From contig NZ_CP030840.1 in the NCBI RefSeq assembly GCF_003330725.1, positions 3,038,001 to 3,102,000 of the forward strand: DNA of 64,000 bases, written 5' to 3'. The DNA is from Acidisarcina polymorpha (GTDB lineage: Bacteria; Acidobacteriota; Terriglobia; Terriglobales; Acidobacteriaceae). The translations under genes and the position numbers were made by a program. Positions 1-8,799 of the stretch are shown piece by piece. Position 1 is the first letter of the stretch; every line of letters begins with the position of its first letter. The notes beneath the pieces were generated by a model, which was not told the DNA's origin, ran no database searches, and saw only the letters and a program-made list of their open reading frames with translations.

Positions 1-2
1 CC

Positions 3-1058
3 GCTCTCGGGGGCCATCGCGACCAGTGCTCCGGCTGCGGGCACACGGCCATCTCCTACAACTCGTGCCGGAACCGACACTGCCCCAGGTGCCAGGGCAA
101 CGCCCGCATCCGCTGGCTCCAGCAGCGCGAACGCGAGCTGCTGCCCACGCGCTACGTCCATGCCGTGTTCACGATGCCGCGCGAACTGGCACCACTCGCA
201 CTCCAGAACAAGCGGTTGATCTATGGACTGCTGTTTCGCGCCAGTGCCGCCACGCTGCTGGAGGTCGCTCGCGATCCGCGACACCTTGGAGCCGAGATCG
301 GCTTCTTCAGCGTGCTGCACACTTGGGACCAAAGATTGCAGCATCATCCGCATGTCCACTGCGTCATCGCCGCCGGCGGTCTCGCACCGGATCACGCCGG
401 TTGGGTCTCCTCCCAACGATCCTTCTTCCTGCCAGTCAAGGTGCTCGGGCGTGTCTTCCGAGGCAAGTTCGTCGCCGGCCTGAAGGCCGCATTCCAAGAA
501 GGCAAGCTCGAGTTCCACGGCCAACTCGCATCGCTTGCCCAGCCACGCAGCTTCGCCGCCAGGCTCAGAATCCTGTTTCGTCACGACTGGGTCGTCTACT
601 CCAAGCGTCCCTTCGGCGGACCGGAACATGCCCTGCGCTATCTCGGCGCTTACACCCATCGCGTCGGCATCTCCAACAGCAGACTGGTCGCTCTATCCGA
701 TGGCCAGGTCAGCTTCCGCTGGAGAGACTCCGCGCACAACAACAGGAAGCGAGTCATGAGCCTTCCTGTAGACGAGTTTCTGCGTCGCTTCCTGTTGCAC
801 CTGCTGCCTCGCGGCTTCGTCCGCATCCGCAACTTCGGCTTCCTTGCGAACCGACAACGTGCTACGTTGCTGCCGCTCTGCTTCAGCCTGCTCGAGCGCT
901 CATCAGGACTGCCAGCGCATGCCCCTCAAGAACCTGCACGATCCACCGCTCTTCCGAAGTGTCCACACTGCGGCGCAATCATGCACGTCGTCGAACGGCT
1001 CACCTTGGCTCAACTGATGGTTCGCCCTCCACCGCTCCCGCGCAGGCAAGCCGCATGA
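3..1058 (+). CDS. IS91-family transposase, 5' end outside window
   Basis: Rolling-circle (HUH) transposase of an IS91/IS801-type element, which nicks and joins single-stranded DNA. The frame is open from the first bases of the window, so the N-terminus is cut off. The visible start is the N-terminal zinc-binding domain (CSGCG then CRNRHCPRCQ). The HUH-like motif HPHVHCVIAAGG lies near residue 120. The segment YLGAYTHRVGISNSRL, which carries the expected catalytic tyrosine, is near residue 217. A CPHCG pair closes the protein around residue 320. About 351 codons are present, close to a full family member. An internal ATG at 165 would lose the zinc finger and is not the real start. It marks the left edge of the accessory region. 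Confidence 0.85.
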   Translation, partial: ALGGHRDQCSGCGHTAISYNSCRNRHCPRCQGNARIRWLQQRERELLPTRYVHAVFTMPRELAPLALQNKRLIYGLLFRASAATLLEVARDPRHLGAEIGFFSVLHTWDQRLQHHPHVHCVIAAGGLAPDHAGWVSSQRSFFLPVKVLGRVFRGKFVAGLKAAFQEGKLEFHGQLASLAQPRSFAARLRILFRHDWVVYSKRPFGGPEHALRYLGAYTHRVGISNSRLVALSDGQVSFRWRDSAHNNRKRVMSLPVDEFLRRFLLHLLPRGFVRIRNFGFLANRQRATLLPLCFSLLERSSGLPAHAPQEPARSTALPKCPHCGAIMHVVERLTLAQLMVRPPPLPRRQAA

Positions 1059-1822
1059 ACCTCCAACCTCATCCTCGAATCGGCTTGGTGCCTCACCATC
1101 CCTGCCTGTCCTACGCCACAACGAACACTCAAGGACACTCTTCGAGGACAACAGACAGATGCACTCACCGTCCGACTCTCTTCGGTGGCCATCCACTCCC
1201 ACCTCAAGAGCTTCCAAAACACCAGGACCACCAGGTTCATCCCTGCCACAAGCGCCTCAAGCCTATCCAACTCCCATAGACCAGAGGCCCCGGACAAAGC
1301 GGCTTCCTTCAAGTCGCTGTATCCGAACCGCACCCCAACAGGACTGTTCTAGGTCCAGCCATCTCAAACGTGCGGTCCAGATACAGCCCTAGGACTTCTC
1401 GGGCTCAACGTCCGTTCTGCTGGCCAGAAGGCACTGACTTAATTGCAGCTTTCCCTTCGATCCCCGGAATCACCTGCGCTGAGGCTCAGAGCAGGTAAAT
1501 GGACTCTTCTTTTGGCTGCAGCCGGGGTGAGCATTTTTGAATCATTCCAGAGTTTGAGCGCTCGCTGTTCGTCAAAGGACAGTTTAGAAGACCGCTCCCT
1601 GTTTCGGCCGCCGGTGTGATTCAAGTGAGGACTCACTCGATGAGCGAGTCTGTTCGTTTAGTAAGAACTTCTGGTCGCGCTAAACGGATTCTACGACCAT
1701 AAGAAGAATGCGCGGATCCAGTTCCTTCCGGGGCGCGTTTCTGACCAGACCACCGAGGTTTACGGCGATACACAGGGGGTGCCAGACCGCGCACCGCGTT
1801 CACAGCTGCTCGTGGGGAGGTT
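1059..1822. other. Region without a clear gene; IS91 tail and a coding-like remnant
   Basis: The first part (to about 1440) is pyrimidine-rich and follows the transposase directly, so it probably contains the 3' end of the IS91-type element; I could not place its terminus. From 1665 the + strand is open without an ATG up to a TGA near 1900, overlapping the end of the next gene. Its translation (NGFYDHKKNARIQF, then TTEVYGDTQGVPDRAPRSQ) looks protein-like, but I do not recognise it. It is likely a broken gene end. Confidence 0.35.
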
Positions 1823-2794
1823 TCAGGTCGCGGACGATTTGAAGCCAGTCGCGGCCTCTACGGCACGGGCCAACATCACCGGATCAGAAACTCCCTGATA
1901 GTCCATGCGTGGCGTATAAGGCAGTTCCAGCCGGGCAATTTGGTCGTCGGTCAGGTTCACTGAGAGCGCAGCGATGGCGTCGTCGATATGTTTCGCCTTA
2001 AGCGCGCCAACAATCGGCGCAGCCACGACGGGCTTGCTTCGCAGCCATGCCAAGGCGATGCTCGCCTGACCGACGCCGCACTCCTTTGCGATTGCCGTCA
2101 GCGCGTTAACGATCTCCTGGTCACTTTTTGCGTTGGTCTCATCCTTGTGGCCAGCAGCAGCTTCACTCTCTGATCGGAGCGTTGTCTCCCCCCAAGGTCG
2201 GGCAAGTATCCCTCGTGCGAGCGGACTGTACACGATCGTCTGGACGCCTTCGTCTGTGCAAAGCGGGAGCATCTCGCGTTCTTCTTCGCGCCCAAGGAGA
2301 TTGTAGGTGTCCTGCAAGGAAACGAAACGCGCCCAGGCGTTCGCCTTCTGAAGGTGCAGCGCTTTACTGAACTCCCAAGCCTTCATCGAAGAAGCACCCA
2401 GATATCTGACTTTACCCATTTTCACTAAGTCGTGAAGTGCTTCCAACGTCTCCTCCCACGGAGTCAATTGATCCCGACGATGAATCTGGTATAGGTCCAC
2501 GTAATCGGTTCCAAGCCTTCTTAGGCTGTGATCGATCTCCGTCATGATCGCCTTCCGTGAAAGCCCGATGGCGTTTGGACCATCATGGGTGGCAGCGGCA
2601 AGTTTCGTAGCGATCACCAGACTGTCACGGTTGGTGAACTCCTTCAGTGCTCTGCCTATGATTTCCTCGCTCCCTCCGTTCGAGTACATGTTGGCCGTGT
2701 CAAAGAAGTTAATGCCTGCTTCTATGGCGTGGCGGATGAGTGAGCGGCTGGCTTCCTCGTCGAGTGACCAGCTTGGATAAGCGTGAAGGCTCAC
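1823..2794 (-). CDS. Aldo/keto reductase, N-terminus frameshifted
   Basis: NADPH-dependent reductase of the aldo/keto reductase TIM-barrel family, acting on cytosolic aldehydes or ketones. The tetrad is visible: Asp32 and Tyr37 (FDTANMYSNG), Lys64 (IATKL) and His105 (LYQIHRRD). The readable frame begins at a GTG (2794) in the middle of the conserved N-terminus. The missing first strand lies just upstream in another frame: ATG at 2864 encodes MQYKKLGRTGLDISPICIG followed by CMGFGEPS, then shifts into HAYPSWSLDEE. The intact gene would therefore be 1823-2864, broken by a small indel near 2790-2797. It is divergent from the TetR gene at 2948, which probably represses it. Without the N-terminal hairpin the protein may not fold, so it may be a pseudogene. 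Confidence 0.85.
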   Translation of the reverse strand: MSLHAYPSWSLDEEASRSLIRHAIEAGINFFDTANMYSNGGSEEIIGRALKEFTNRDSLVIATKLAAATHDGPNAIGLSRKAIMTEIDHSLRRLGTDYVDLYQIHRRDQLTPWEETLEALHDLVKMGKVRYLGASSMKAWEFSKALHLQKANAWARFVSLQDTYNLLGREEEREMLPLCTDEGVQTIVYSPLARGILARPWGETTLRSESEAAAGHKDETNAKSDQEIVNALTAIAKECGVGQASIALAWLRSKPVVAAPIVGALKAKHIDDAIAALSVNLTDDQIARLELPYTPRMDYQGVSDPVMLARAVEAATGFKSSAT

Positions 2795-2890
2795 CGAACC
2801 CCATGCAGCCGATACAGATTGGCGAGATGTCGAGACCGGTGCGCCCTAACTTTTTGTATTGCATAGATCCTCAGAACCGGCTACAAAGGG

Positions 2891-2938
2891 ATAACTCTCC
2901 GGTTAGATTAGGAGCTTAGCGGAGAACTCTCCGCTTAG
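2891..2938. promoter_or_regulatory. Operator region between aldo/keto reductase and TetR genes
   Basis: An 18-bp perfect palindrome, AGCGGAGA-AC-TCTCCGCT, lies at 2918-2935. Its right half extends to AACTCTCCGCTTAG (2925-2938), and a near copy AACTCTCCGGTTAG lies at 2893-2906, 32 bp away. It sits in the divergent intergenic space just upstream of the TetR start, where an autoregulatory operator is expected. Confidence 0.65.
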
Positions 2939-2947
2939 TCAAGGGCG

Positions 2948-3505
2948 ATGGCAGACAAAGAGACATTACGTGCAGACGCGCAAGCAAACCGGGATCGCAT
3001 CTTGGATGTGGCGCGCGATGCGCTAGCCGCCGATCCGGCTGCCTCCCTCAATTCGATAGCGAATACGGCGGGTGTTGGCGCAGGCACGCTATATCGTCAC
3101 TTTCCAAGCCGTGAGTCTTTAGTACTCGGCGTGTATCGCAAGGAGATCGATACCCTCGTGGCGCTTGCTCCGGTACTCCTTAGCAAGCAGCCACCTTTAC
3201 GCGCGTTCCGCAGTTGGTGTGATCGTCTCGCCAAATTCGGACGAATGAAATATGGGGTTGCAGACATCGTCCACGCCGCTACATCGGAGCAGGAAAACCA
3301 GGAAATCTACGGGCCTATGTTGGGTGCGGTCCATCAGTTGATGGAGGCCTGTGAGGGTTCAGGTGAGATCCGTCCCGGAGCGGATCCCGAAGACTTCCTT
3401 GTGCTTGTCGGACTACTGTGGCGAATCCCGCCAAACGCAGCCGGAGAGGCGCGTGTGAAAAGACTTCTAGCAGTTGCGTTCCGGGGGCTGGGAGCGAAAG
3501 ACTAG
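2948..3505 (+). CDS. TetR/AcrR family transcriptional regulator
   Basis: Dimeric one-component repressor of 185 residues. The N-terminal helix-turn-helix is typical: ANRDRILDVARDAL opens helix 1 and GVGAGTLYRHF is the recognition helix, ending near residue 58. The C-terminal ligand domain (LLSKQPPLRAFRSWCDRLA onward) resembles TetR proteins that control aldo/keto reductases or SDRs. The gene starts 13 bp after the palindrome at 2918-2935 and is divergent from the aldo/keto reductase, so repression of both promoters is likely. The inducer is unknown. Confidence 0.85.
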   Translation: MADKETLRADAQANRDRILDVARDALAADPAASLNSIANTAGVGAGTLYRHFPSRESLVLGVYRKEIDTLVALAPVLLSKQPPLRAFRSWCDRLAKFGRMKYGVADIVHAATSEQENQEIYGPMLGAVHQLMEACEGSGEIRPGADPEDFLVLVGLLWRIPPNAAGEARVKRLLAVAFRGLGAKD

Positions 3506-3674
3506 CCCCGATACGGCTTGCCGGAAACTGGCGGTGCTCAACACAGCGCCTTAGCCTACAATTTCTGAAGTTTGGTGTAGGGACCCGTAAAGGGGGAGGT
3601 GCGTCCGACTATCCTGTCCCACCTGGCGCGATCTCGCGCACGTTGCCGTAGCAATGTGGAGGATCAGCGAGAGA

Positions 3675-3848
3675 CTACGGTGCGAGGCTAGGCTCGCCTT
3701 TAAGCGGCAGATACTCGTGGATCAAGGAAATTGACATGCTGCCTTCGCCAACGCCGCTGGCGACGCGTTTGATGGAGCCGTGGCGAACGTCGCCGGCGCA
3801 AAATACTCCGGCCGCGCCGTCCTGAAAACCATGCATCTGCAGTTTTCG
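3675..3848 (-). pseudogene. Thioredoxin-reductase-like C-terminal fragment
   Basis: The minus strand encodes AAGVFCAGDVRHGSIKRVA, then SGVGEGSMSISLIHEYL and a stop. This is the FAD-binding C-terminal signature of thioredoxin reductase-like flavoproteins (GVFAAGDVR.GS.KRVASAVGEGS). Only about 55 residues remain; the NADPH domain and the CxxC centre are absent. The upstream sequence runs straight into the 3' end of the LysR gene. This is a truncation relic, not a functional reductase. Confidence 0.7.
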
Positions 3849-3861
3849 AAAATTTCTTTTC

Positions 3862-4788
3862 TTAGCTAAGTGGCACTCCAGACGGCTCATCACCATGAGT
3901 TTTCATGTGTTTGAGCACTCCGCTGAGCAGTAGCTTGACTGAAGCGTTCGAATTTTCGGAACGAAATGCGGCATCAATCGACGTCCGGGCTTGTGAGATC
4001 ACCGGGATGAATACAACTCCAGGTACAGGAATAGCAGCAACACTTCTGGGAGCGAGTGAAACTCCCAATCCGGCCCCGATAAGCATTGCCATGGTGGTCC
4101 ACTGAGGAGCTTCCTGGACAATATTTGGTTTGAATCCATGTGAAATGCACATGTCAATGGTCCGCTCATATGCGAGTTTAGCTAGGGTTGGAGGGAAGAA
4201 GACGAATGGTTCCTTCGCAAGCGACTCAGGCCTAATGCGTTTCTCCGCAGCAAGTGGATGCTGCTTCGAGAGGATGGCAACATAGGGCTCTCGAAGAAGC
4301 GTCTTCATGCTCAGGCCATCCATACCTTCCCCGTCGCGCATAAAGCAGATGTCCAGCATGCCTTCCGCCAGCTGACTTCTCTGCTGATTGACATGAAGCT
4401 CGCGAAGTTCCAGAGCGACATCAGGGTAGGCCCTTCGGAAATCCCCTATAGGAGTCGAGATGCGGTTCATCATGGCAGAACCGCAGAATCCAATCACAAG
4501 ATTGCCTGCTTCTCCTCTCCCGATCTTCCGTGCAGTTTCAATAGTTGCGCTGAGATTCTGCTCAAGGCTCGCTGCTCGGCGCTGGAGGAAGACACCGGTC
4601 AAAGTCAGTTGCACTCCTTTGGGGTGCCGCTTGAAAAGAGGATGACCGACCATCCGTTCGATTCGCCCGATCTGTTGGCTTAGGTTTGGCTGGGCCACGC
4701 CCAGCTTGTTTGCGGCGCGTCCCACATGAAGCGTTTCGGCAACGGCCAGAAAGAGGCGAAGATGTCGCATTTCTAGTTGGTTGTTCAT
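3862..4788 (-). CDS. LysR family transcriptional regulator
   Basis: LysR-type regulator of about 308 residues. MRHLRLFLAVAETLHVGRAA begins the winged helix-turn-helix; AANKLGVAQPNLSQQI is the recognition segment. The C-terminal part is a periplasmic-binding-like effector domain. I chose the start at 4788 because GGGAG lies just upstream and the protein then begins two residues before the usual LysR N-terminus; an ATG at 4821 would add 11 atypical residues. It is divergent from the Gfo/Idh/MocA gene at 4944, the usual arrangement for a LysR activator and its target. The effector is unknown. Confidence 0.85.
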   Translation of the reverse strand: MNNQLEMRHLRLFLAVAETLHVGRAANKLGVAQPNLSQQIGRIERMVGHPLFKRHPKGVQLTLTGVFLQRRAASLEQNLSATIETARKIGRGEAGNLVIGFCGSAMMNRISTPIGDFRRAYPDVALELRELHVNQQRSQLAEGMLDICFMRDGEGMDGLSMKTLLREPYVAILSKQHPLAAEKRIRPESLAKEPFVFFPPTLAKLAYERTIDMCISHGFKPNIVQEAPQWTTMAMLIGAGLGVSLAPRSVAAIPVPGVVFIPVISQARTSIDAAFRSENSNASVKLLLSGVLKHMKTHGDEPSGVPLS

Positions 4789-4943
4789 CACTCCCATCAT
4801 ATCGGAATGCCGGAAACGCATATTGGACGCATACTTGCGATTTAGTTAGCTTAGTAAAAGAGTCAACCACGGAGCGGCATCCTGGTCTTCGAGCCGCTGA
4901 ACGCCAAAGCTAGAGACCACAAGGCAAGGGCGAGGGATTCGAT

Positions 4944-6035
4944 ATGGCAGAACCGTTAGGGGTAGGAATTATCGGCGCAAGCGCAGACCGCGGATGGGCG
5001 AAAATCTCCCACATACCCGCGGTACAGGGCCTTGCCGGATTGGATTTGGTAGCCGTAGCTTCAGGCAGCCAATCAAAAGCCGATGCCGCTGCGAAAGCCT
5101 TCGGGGCCACAAAGGGCTATGCAGACGGCAAAGACTTGATCAAGGACCCGGCCGTCGACATCGTAACGATTGCGGTAAAGGTTCCGGATCATCGGGGTTT
5201 GGTGCTCGCGGCGCTCAACGCCGGCAAGCACATCTATTGCGAATGGCCTCTGGGCCGCAACCTTGCCGAAACAAAGGAACTGGCGGCCGCAGCGAAGGCA
5301 GCAAAGGTTCATGCGCTCATAGGGCTGCAGAGTCGGCTGAATCCGGCAATGCTTCGTGCTCGTGCCTTGCTCTCGTCAGGGGCGATCGGCCGCCCGCTCG
5401 CCGCTCGAGTCTTATCGACCACGGCGGCCTTTGGGCCGAAGGTGGAAGCGGGAATGGGCTTTAGCGAGGAGGCCGCAAATGGTGTCACGCTGCTGACCAT
5501 CCAGGGCGCGCATACCCTGGACTTTGCCATTGCCGTACTGGGCCCCTTTGAGGACCTTACCGCCTTGGCGACGACGCAATTTCCGCAGGTTGCGGTCGGC
5601 GAGTCGAAGACCGAACAGGCCAGGTCAACGCCCGACCACCTGCTTACACAGGCTCGTTTCGGTGCCGGGGCTGCACTGTCTCTGGAAGTAGCTGGTGGCC
5701 GGCAACCCAAGGCGGTCACACTGCGCTTGGAAGTAGATGGGGAGGACGGTTCGCTGAGTCTGGACGGCGGCGCGGTGCGCGGATTCCAGTCGGGAAGGCT
5801 CACGGTCAGCTTGCGAGGCGAGCCCGAATCGGTCGATGAAGGCGAGGTCAGTGCAATGTCGGCACAAGCTGCTAATGTCGCTGGTATGTACGTCGCGTTG
5901 CGGAACGACATTTTCTCAGGGACTTGGACTGCTCCTGACTTTCAACACGCGGTGCGGCTGGCCAAGCTGCTCGATGACGTAACGGCGTCGTCCCAAAGCG
6001 GTTCTCGCAAACCGGCTCTCGATTGGCCAAGTTAG
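4944..6035 (+). CDS. Gfo/Idh/MocA family NAD(P)-dependent oxidoreductase
   Basis: Oxidoreductase of 363 residues acting on sugars, sugar derivatives or related secondary alcohols. An N-terminal Rossmann fold is present (VGIIGASADRGWA, GAL80-like rather than plain GxGxxG). The usual EKP motif is replaced by CEWPLGRN near residue 100, which is common in the fungal Gal80-like branch. QSRLNPAMLRARALL marks the start of the C-terminal domain. It leads a + strand group with the alpha/beta hydrolase at 6141, an unknown gene and an aldehyde dehydrogenase stub. It is probably controlled by the divergent LysR protein. The substrate cannot be told from the sequence. Confidence 0.85.
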   Translation: MAEPLGVGIIGASADRGWAKISHIPAVQGLAGLDLVAVASGSQSKADAAAKAFGATKGYADGKDLIKDPAVDIVTIAVKVPDHRGLVLAALNAGKHIYCEWPLGRNLAETKELAAAAKAAKVHALIGLQSRLNPAMLRARALLSSGAIGRPLAARVLSTTAAFGPKVEAGMGFSEEAANGVTLLTIQGAHTLDFAIAVLGPFEDLTALATTQFPQVAVGESKTEQARSTPDHLLTQARFGAGAALSLEVAGGRQPKAVTLRLEVDGEDGSLSLDGGAVRGFQSGRLTVSLRGEPESVDEGEVSAMSAQAANVAGMYVALRNDIFSGTWTAPDFQHAVRLAKLLDDVTASSQSGSRKPALDWPS

Positions 6036-6140
6036 AGGCGAAGGGCCCTTACAGATCCCCGGGAACGTCAACAACGCCGTTCGGAACGCCTGCTTTGTGT
6101 CTTCTAGATAAACCCATCCTACTGAGCGAAGGAAGTGATT

Positions 6141-7016
6141 ATGGCAAACATTCAGTCGGACTCTTGCCCGATGACTTTCGGTAGGGCCGATGTCAATGGC
6201 ATCCGGATATATTACCGGATGGCCGGCTCCGGCGAACCTGTCGTGCTTCTGCATGGCTTTCCCGAGACATCAAACGCCTGGCGCAAAACCATGCCCGCGT
6301 TGGCGGAACACTACACCGTCCTCGCGCCCGACCTTCGAGGGTTCGGCGCCTCCGACCGGCCGGATACTGGCTACGACAAGCGAACGGTAGCCGAGGATGT
6401 GCACCAGCTCGTTCATCAACTCGGGCTTGGTCCGATCAACCTCGTCAGTCACGACGTCGGGATGATGGTTGGCTATGCCTATGCTTCCGCGTTTCCGTCC
6501 GAGGTGAAGCGCCTAGTCTTGATGGAGGCCGCCCTTCCGGGTCTCGGTCTCGAAAAATTGTATGACGCCGACAAGTACCCGCGCATGTATCACCTGCCGC
6601 TCTTTGAGGCGCCGAACGGGCTTGCCGAAGCATTGATTACCGGGCGCGAGAAGATGTTCGTCTGCCATTTCATGCGGCAGCAGGCCTACAACGCCGCCGC
6701 TCTTGAGGATGACGTGCTGGACGGTTATGCAGACCGGCTTGCGGCACCCGGTGCGTTGCACGCAGGCATCGCTTACTTCCGCGCGCACAAGATCGACGCA
6801 GAGCACAACCGCGTGAACGCCAAGACAAAGCTGCCGATGCCGGTGCTGACGGTCGGCGGTACCGCGAGCTTCGGTGCGGATCTTGAGGGCGAAATCCGTC
6901 CCTTAGTGAAACGCATGCGAGCCGTGATGATCAAAGATTGCGGCCACTACCTGGCCGAAGAGCAGCCGGAGCGCCTCGTCGAGGAACTTCTGCGCTTCTT
7001 CCGCGAAGAAGCCTAA
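6141..7016 (+). CDS. Alpha/beta hydrolase, epoxide-hydrolase-like
   Basis: Soluble alpha/beta-fold hydrolase of 291 residues. The oxyanion segment is LLHGFPETSNAW. The nucleophile elbow is SHDVGMM, with Asp rather than Ser, as in epoxide hydrolases and haloalkane dehalogenases. The catalytic His is in CGHYLAEEQPE near the C-terminus. RGFGASDRPDTGYDKRT follows the oxyanion loop, as in this branch. ATG 6141 is preferred: GGAAG lies 5 bp upstream, and the GTG at 6135 overlaps it. Hydrolysis of an epoxide or ester is inferred; a dehalogenase-type halide Trp after the Asp is not present. Confidence 0.85.
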   Translation: MANIQSDSCPMTFGRADVNGIRIYYRMAGSGEPVVLLHGFPETSNAWRKTMPALAEHYTVLAPDLRGFGASDRPDTGYDKRTVAEDVHQLVHQLGLGPINLVSHDVGMMVGYAYASAFPSEVKRLVLMEAALPGLGLEKLYDADKYPRMYHLPLFEAPNGLAEALITGREKMFVCHFMRQQAYNAAALEDDVLDGYADRLAAPGALHAGIAYFRAHKIDAEHNRVNAKTKLPMPVLTVGGTASFGADLEGEIRPLVKRMRAVMIKDCGHYLAEEQPERLVEELLRFFREEA

Positions 7017-7055
7017 GGATCGCAATGCTGTTCATTGATTGAAACGGAGAACATC

Positions 7056-7781
7056 ATGTTGGACAGTATTGGATTCTTGGCTGCGGCCATGATCGGTACA
7101 CAGAAGCTCTCGAATCAGGACATCCTTAACGACGAACTTGCGAGATCGCGCCACGCGCTTACTTATCTGAAGCAGAAGATCGGCAACGACGCTATGCGAG
7201 AACTCCTAAGAGATGATCTATTGACGATGACCGCCCGCGTGCGAGATTGGGTCAAAGCATCCGCAGGCGCGTGGCAAACGGGTGCGGTCGAGCTGCTTGT
7301 GCCTGGTCCTAGCGCGTCTGGTTTTCGGCAATGGTATGCCAATGCCATGTCGGAGAGTTGGGAGGTTGAACTGCGTGCCGGCCATCCCGAACACTTCATC
7401 AATCATCCCGTGAGCGACAGCATTGAGGTGATCGAAAACGTTGGCGAAACCGAACTGCCGTGGCACATTTTCTATCGCCGTCTAGCGGAAGAAGCGGAGG
7501 TTCCATCCGCGTGGGATCAGCGATTCCCGGTCCACTTTGCTGCGGAGATCGTAGATGCGGAAGGAACGCGGGTCGGTTATTCCATGCGGGAATTCCATGA
7601 CGACAAGGACGGCCTGCACATGAAACTCACGAGTCATCTGCCGCCGCAGCGCCGCCTGAACTGCTGCAACGGCACCTGCACCACTTCAGCATTGAATACC
7701 GTAACTGGGCGAGCTTCGCCCACAAAAAAGTACAGCTGCCCGTTCGTACGCCAACAACAACCGACTAGCGAGCGAGGGTGA
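7056..7781 (+). CDS. Unknown protein, probable frameshift near its C-terminus
   Basis: I do not recognise the family. The start at 7056 has GGAG 6 bp upstream and follows the hydrolase gene by 40 bp, so it belongs to the same transcript. The frame is coherent up to about residue 197 (DGLHMKLTSHLPP). After that it becomes arginine- and cysteine-rich nonsense, while another frame continues sensibly (APPELLQRHLHHFSIEYRNW, then ASFAHKKVQLPVRT) to a TAG at 7766-7768. One base is therefore probably lost or gained near 7640. The correct product would be about 237 residues, ending 18 bp before the aldehyde dehydrogenase stub. Confidence 0.55.
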   Translation: MLDSIGFLAAAMIGTQKLSNQDILNDELARSRHALTYLKQKIGNDAMRELLRDDLLTMTARVRDWVKASAGAWQTGAVELLVPGPSASGFRQWYANAMSESWEVELRAGHPEHFINHPVSDSIEVIENVGETELPWHIFYRRLAEEAEVPSAWDQRFPVHFAAEIVDAEGTRVGYSMREFHDDKDGLHMKLTSHLPPQRRLNCCNGTCTTSALNTVTGRASPTKKYSCPFVRQQQPTSERG

Positions 7782-7786
7782 TCCCC

Positions 7787-7920
7787 ATGGCCTATGAGAG
7801 CGTCAATCCATTCACCGAACAGCTTCTGAAGTCCATCCCGGAACACTCAGAAGCTAAACATCGAGCAAATCCAGGATCTGGCCTATCGGGACACCTAACG
7901 CGGGTTCTCGTTTGACCAAT
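7787..7920 (+). pseudogene. Aldehyde dehydrogenase N-terminal stub
   Basis: An ATG at 7787 with GAGGGTG upstream encodes MAYESVNPFTEQLLKSIPEH, the standard start of succinate-semialdehyde dehydrogenase-like enzymes (MAYQSINPYTGELLK). Similarity continues only weakly in a shifted frame for a few dozen bases (NIEQIQDLAYRDT) and then stops. No NAD-binding or catalytic part follows before the convergent gene at 8122. It is the last member of the 4944-7781 group and has been truncated. Confidence 0.65.
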
Positions 7921-8121
7921 CGCCAATGACTCGCCTTCGGCATTAAAGACGGAAAGCAGCCAATAACAGAGCTCCCGCATGGACGGATGGATAGAGAATA
8001 GGTACAGCGCTCGGTGTATCGACCAGACGAAGCAAGGGGTCACCCTTTCCAGATCCGCGGGCAGCGTCTGGACGCGGATGTGCAGTATCCCGAGAATCGG
8101 TTGGCTCTTCGATACTCCCGG

Positions 8122-8748
8122 TTAGACCCAAGAGACACTCCAGAGGTCGAAGTCAGCCTGAGAAAGCCATTTGTCTCCGCGACGGTAGAGTTCTTCAACC
8201 TCCGCCCCTTTGAGGCCAGGCATGGATTTCTTAACGTCATAACCGACGCGAGTCTGGAGATAGGCTAGATAACGATAGCCCTCTGGAAAGCTCATGAGCA
8301 GATCCTGATCGAGATGTAAGGGGGTGCCTGGGTCTACGGGGTCCATTCGATCCTTCTCATAGATGGGCTGGCGAAGGACAAAACCCCAACGACCGCTGCG
8401 CCGCTCGAAAAAATCGTAGAAACGCCCCGTACAGACAACGTCGCAGAGTACACCGTCGACAAGTCCTCTTTGCGAGATAGTCATCTTGGTCTGTGCGACG
8501 GCGCGGTCACCCGCGAGATCGATTGTCGAGCCGCCAAGGAAGTGGAGAATCACAACTCCTTTGCTCCAACCCTCCTTGTTAGCTTCGATGAACTCGTCCG
8601 CAGTGCCTTGGAACCACGTGGCCATCATGCGGCCATCATTATGCCACACAGTGCGGAAGCGCTCCCAGCGGCCAGCATCGCGCCAGAGAGCCCAGTTCTG
8701 TATCAACTCAGTCAGTTGCTGTGTATTGTCAGCTTGATTTTGGGTCAT
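8122..8748 (-). CDS. SnoaL/NTF2-like domain protein
   Basis: Protein of 208 residues with the NTF2-like (SnoaL_4) fold. The N-terminal helix QLTELIQNWALWRDAGRWE is followed by a conical beta-sheet region ending in RRSGRWGFVLRQPIYEKDR. Members are polyketide cyclases, isomerases, dehydratases or ring-hydroxylating dioxygenase small-subunit homologues. No signal peptide is seen. It is the promoter-distal gene of the 8122-14180 minus-strand set, 51 bp after the dehydrogenase at 8800, and probably acts on an intermediate of that set. The reaction is not predictable. Confidence 0.75.
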   Translation of the reverse strand: MTQNQADNTQQLTELIQNWALWRDAGRWERFRTVWHNDGRMMATWFQGTADEFIEANKEGWSKGVVILHFLGGSTIDLAGDRAVAQTKMTISQRGLVDGVLCDVVCTGRFYDFFERRSGRWGFVLRQPIYEKDRMDPVDPGTPLHLDQDLLMSFPEGYRYLAYLQTRVGYDVKKSMPGLKGAEVEELYRRGDKWLSQADFDLWSVSWV

Positions 8749-8799
8749 GTGTTCCTCTCGCTCGCGTTGAAGCAGTGCTTCGTTTGTGGGTTGCGCGAT

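Noticed and set aside
26-1279. A long + strand frame, rich in Arg, Pro and His, through the transposase region
   Set aside because: It is a shadow of the IS91 transposase frame. The 3-1058 frame carries the zinc finger and HUH motifs.
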